Part shown: positions 61,384 to 64,000 of the stretch, in pieces
Position numbering within the stretch: position 1 is the first letter of the stretch
Layout: the number at the start of each line of letters is the position of its first letter
Origin: Blasia pusilla
Taxonomy: Eukaryota > Marchantiophyta > Marchantiopsida > Blasiales
DNA: 64,000 nt
Reading direction: 5' to 3'
NCBI GenBank assembly: GCA_050084515.1
Contig: CM114273.1
Coordinates: 16,740,001-16,804,000 of the forward strand
Position numbers and translations under genes: made by a program
The notes under the pieces: model-generated
Databases searched by the model: none
Seen by the model: the letters and a program-made list of their open reading frames with translations, nothing else
Told to the model about the DNA's origin: nothing

Positions 61384-63025
61384 CTATTTCCTGGCTTCCC
61401 CTTGATGTGGATCCAACTTTGCGGCTGCTCCATGTGTAACAAATATGGCGGCCTCGATCTGGGCAACCTGGCATATCCAATGAGGATCCTCCATATCTCT
61501 GGCTGCTCCATAAGACGTCAATGCCACATATTGAGCATCGGATAACCTCAATGCCATAGCGGCAATCTGCTGTTGTATCTGAGCAACCATCACATCCTCA
61601 CGCCTGGCATCTTCCTGGATGCATCTAGGTGGTGGGACTATACCTCCTCCATGGGCAACTCCAGCTCCTCGTCCCCCAACGAGTCCACCTGGTGCACGAC
61701 CTCTAGGTCCATCCGGATCGACAACTTGCTCTGGTGCCCTCTCAGGCCTTTGGTCCGACGCAACTTAGGGTGTAAGTTGAAACATTGGGTGCGTGTGTGA
61801 CCGTACCTTTGACAATAGTGACACTGATAACCTCTTGGTGTAGCACCATCTCCTTCTCCATGTTGAGGCACCCGTCCATGACCCTTACGAGTACAATCGC
61901 ATTGGTGATGGGCTCCACCACATGCCCAACAAATAATTGCATGCGGTTGCTGCTGAGCCACATATGAAGGCGTAGGTCTCTGTGGCACGGCCTCCCGGTA
62001 TCCTCCCTAAGCTCCTGGTGCCACAGACTTATCTCAGAATCCACGTTCCTGCACTGGTGGTGTAGACAACCGTTACTACTCCCGCCTAGAACTCATGGTG
62101 GCTTCGCTCTCCTCCGCCATGTTGCACTCAATGTTCTTGACGATCCTAAAAACATCTCTCAACGTGGGTAAGGTGTTCATCAGAATCGCCCCTCCCGCAT
62201 CCTTGTCTGTAGGGTTCGATCTAGCACGGCGTACCATGAATGGGTAGCCTAGGACTCTGTCATCCCTTGAGTGACGTTAATCAACCGGCGCAAGCAAGTA
62301 TAGGCCTCACGCAAACTCTCACCCAGGTGCCTCTGGAAGTCGTGGATGCTCCGCAACTTCTCAGTCCGTACCCCCTAGTAGTTTGGCCGCAACTCAACAA
62401 AGAACTCAACCACAAGGTTGAACCCAGCACGAACCTGACTGCACGGTGCAACTGTTCGAGTGCGAGTTAGCCCTCCTAAAACATCACTGGTGGAAGAGGA
62501 AGTTTCCTCTCATGACTCCTCCTCCTCATCTGGGAACGGCTCCGTCATTGACACATAATGTGGGTCATAGTAGAGTCGCCATGGGCATATATGTGGGAGA
62601 ACTCATGGTAATCGTCCATGGGTGGTCCCTCTAAATGCTGGAACATTCCGCTCCATGCTGTAAATGGGTTGAACTCTCTAGAGTTCCTATCCCCCTGTAA
62701 GTCATACCAACTCTTAAACTCTGCAATAAAGTCATGCAACTGTATCGTGCCTATAGCACCCGAAAACCTACACAGTCCTCTATCCCGATCGTCCATCTCG
62801 TACGCCCAACTGGTAGGACCATTCACGATGTGAGGTGATGCAACAAAAAACTCTTGTACGCTCTCCCCCTTCTCTGAATATGACACAAAAGGAAATCGAG
62901 ATGGTCCCTTATGTGGAGACCCTCGAAATATCGCGCCACTCCGCATTAAAGCTTGATCTAGAGCTACTCTCAAATCCACCACCTCGCCTCTCAAAGTCCC
63001 AAAAGGACGCCGTCATGACCCTCAT
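61384..63025 (-). pseudogene. Gag of copy C
   Basis: An ATG at 63025 opens MRVMTASFWDFERRGG, the likely gag start, which copies A and B have lost. The N-terminal domain continues in the frame 62994-62545 (WAYEMDDRDRG, GTIQLHDFIAEFKSWYD). The capsid core has stops. The frame at 61988 has two zinc knuckles: C20, C23, H27/H28, C32 and C56, C59, H64, C69. A coiled-coil-like AQIQQQIAAMAL follows at 61593. Confidence 0.75.
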
Positions 63026-63357
63026 GCCCCTCTCACACGATCACTCTGAACCTCGTGAGTTATCACTCAATCACTCAAACTGAACATGCGGCATTCAATC
63101 TACACCTTCTCACTGAGATGTGCACCATGCGGCAAAAAGCGGCGTGGTGCGGCAAATCGGCTATCGTCCTATCATCTCGTCGACAGGACATACCCTCAAC
63201 TTTGGACATCCCACACAGGTCTATGTCACGTAAACCCAGACATCAACAATGCTCTCAGCATCTGCACGAAACCCAATATTCCCAAATAACTACCCAATAG
63301 CCGGAAACTCCCTAACACGTGCAAGGCATAAGACCAGAATGGGTAAACTGAATAATT
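63026..63357 (-). other. Partial leader of copy C
   Basis: It aligns with the leader of copy B, sharing CCCTCAACT..GGACATCCCACACA and GACCAGAATGGGTAA, the weak 5S-like core. Similarity ends at about 63357. Confidence 0.6.
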
Positions 63358-64000
63358 GTCTGATTTAAATAATTTGGGACACAAGGCTAGAAGAAATGAA
63401 GGTTTTCTTAAATGGAAGAAAAAGTTGTCTCCTTCCCTTTTCCATGAGTAGAATAAATTTTAAGCACTTTTCATGGGTTTCTTTTTTTAATGAAGGGATA
63501 AGTCTCTCATAAGTCTTCAATGGTGGAATGCTAGAGTAAAAAAATTAGTATCCAAGAGAAAGGAATTTTTTAAGTTTATATTTTATTTTCTACAAAAAAA
63601 AACTGAATTTAAGAAGAATTTTATTCCTTCTATAATAAGTAAATAGTAATTTTGAAAGAAGAATCAAAACCATTGGTTTTTCCAATGGTGAAGACTTGAA
63701 ACCCCTTACCTCTGGCATTGGTTTTGTCAATGGTGAAGTCGGGTTTTAGGGGGACTTCCACTTTTCCTCTCCCTTTGACTTGTTATCTCCTTGGTGAATT
63801 AGTTCTTTCGGTCCCTCCCCCTTCCCCACCCCTCATGTACTTAGATTTGATTGGTGTTACAATGATTGATCATACTATCAATGAAAATTTCTAAATACAC
63901 AAAACAAATTTGTGGATGTTTGAAGGAAACATTTGTTGCTATTTCTTGAAGTGGCAAGTCCAAAAGATGCGGTAATGGTGATAGTTTGAAGTTAGATTTG
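63358..64000. other. AT-rich DNA, nothing recognised
   Basis: No coding or RNA feature is supported. Confidence 0.5.

Larger units (their letters stand above)
56254..63357 (-). mobile_element. Copy C: 5'-truncated, rearranged DNMT element
   Basis: Minus-strand order is part of the leader (from 63357), gag, protease, a decayed methyltransferase, DNMT-RT linker, an inverted linker segment, integrase and a duplicated PHD region. These are followed by polypurine tract, B1 (57036-56911), A2 and B2 (56377-56254). The 5' end changes abruptly into AT-rich sequence at about 63358, so A1 is absent. Reverse transcriptase and RNase H are deleted. The 3' end repeats the B-A-B order of copies A and E. Confidence 0.8.

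Overview
The window looks like nuclear DNA of a streptophyte, probably a land plant. It is AT-rich, gene-poor and full of nested retrotransposons: Ty3/gypsy chromovirus pieces, Helitron-like and hAT-like elements, and a plant-type 5S rRNA-like stretch. I cannot name the species. I recognise no host protein-coding gene. Everything identifiable is transposable-element sequence, mostly decayed.

The dominant family is a Ty3/gypsy-like element with an unusual polyprotein. Gag has two CCHC zinc knuckles and is followed by an aspartic protease (DSGA). Next comes a C5-cytosine DNA methyltransferase (motifs I, II, IV, VI, VIII, IX and X), then reverse transcriptase and RNase H, then an H2C2/DDE integrase, and finally a C-terminal PHD finger. 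Copies or fragments lie at 13366-14410 (F, -), 18621-26455 (A, -), 28311-30545 (E, -), 35948-38325 (D, +), 41551-49451 (B, -), 51907-53497 (H, +, with an inverted core) and 56254-63357 (C, -). A stand-alone terminal unit lies at 6014-6469. Every copy here has lost all or part of reverse transcriptase/RNase H, so all are non-autonomous or dead.

The ends are also unusual. There are two terminal modules: module A (about 370-630 bp, starting TGTCA) and module B (about 100-125 bp, starting TGG/TGTGG and ending GCACGACA). In copy A the order along the element is A1 - internal - polypurine tract - B1 - 2 bp - A2 - B2. Copies C and E have the same 3' end, and B and D the same 5' end. This is a split direct repeat, known from tyrosine-recombinase Ngaro/PAT-type retrotransposons, but here the element encodes a DDE integrase. 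Copy A sits inside a chromovirus integrase gene. Removing A and one copy of a 4-bp duplication (TTTG/TTCG) restores the chromovirus reading frame, which fixes the element ends to the base.

Layout: 1-6013, GC-richer then AT-rich sequence with a mini-Helitron. 6014-6736, stand-alone A-B unit and a second mini-Helitron. 6737-13365, unassigned. 13366-14410, decayed copy F with a 158-bp (CT)n tract. 14411-18332, unassigned. 18333-28310, chromovirus split by copy A. 28311-30545, copy E. 30546-35947, unassigned. 35948-38325, copy D. 39310-40345, solo LTR, then a tandem array. 41551-49451, copy B with a solo LTR inside its A1. 51100-53497, hAT-like repeats and composite copy H. 53498-56253, unassigned. 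56254-63357, copy C. 63358-64000, AT-rich.
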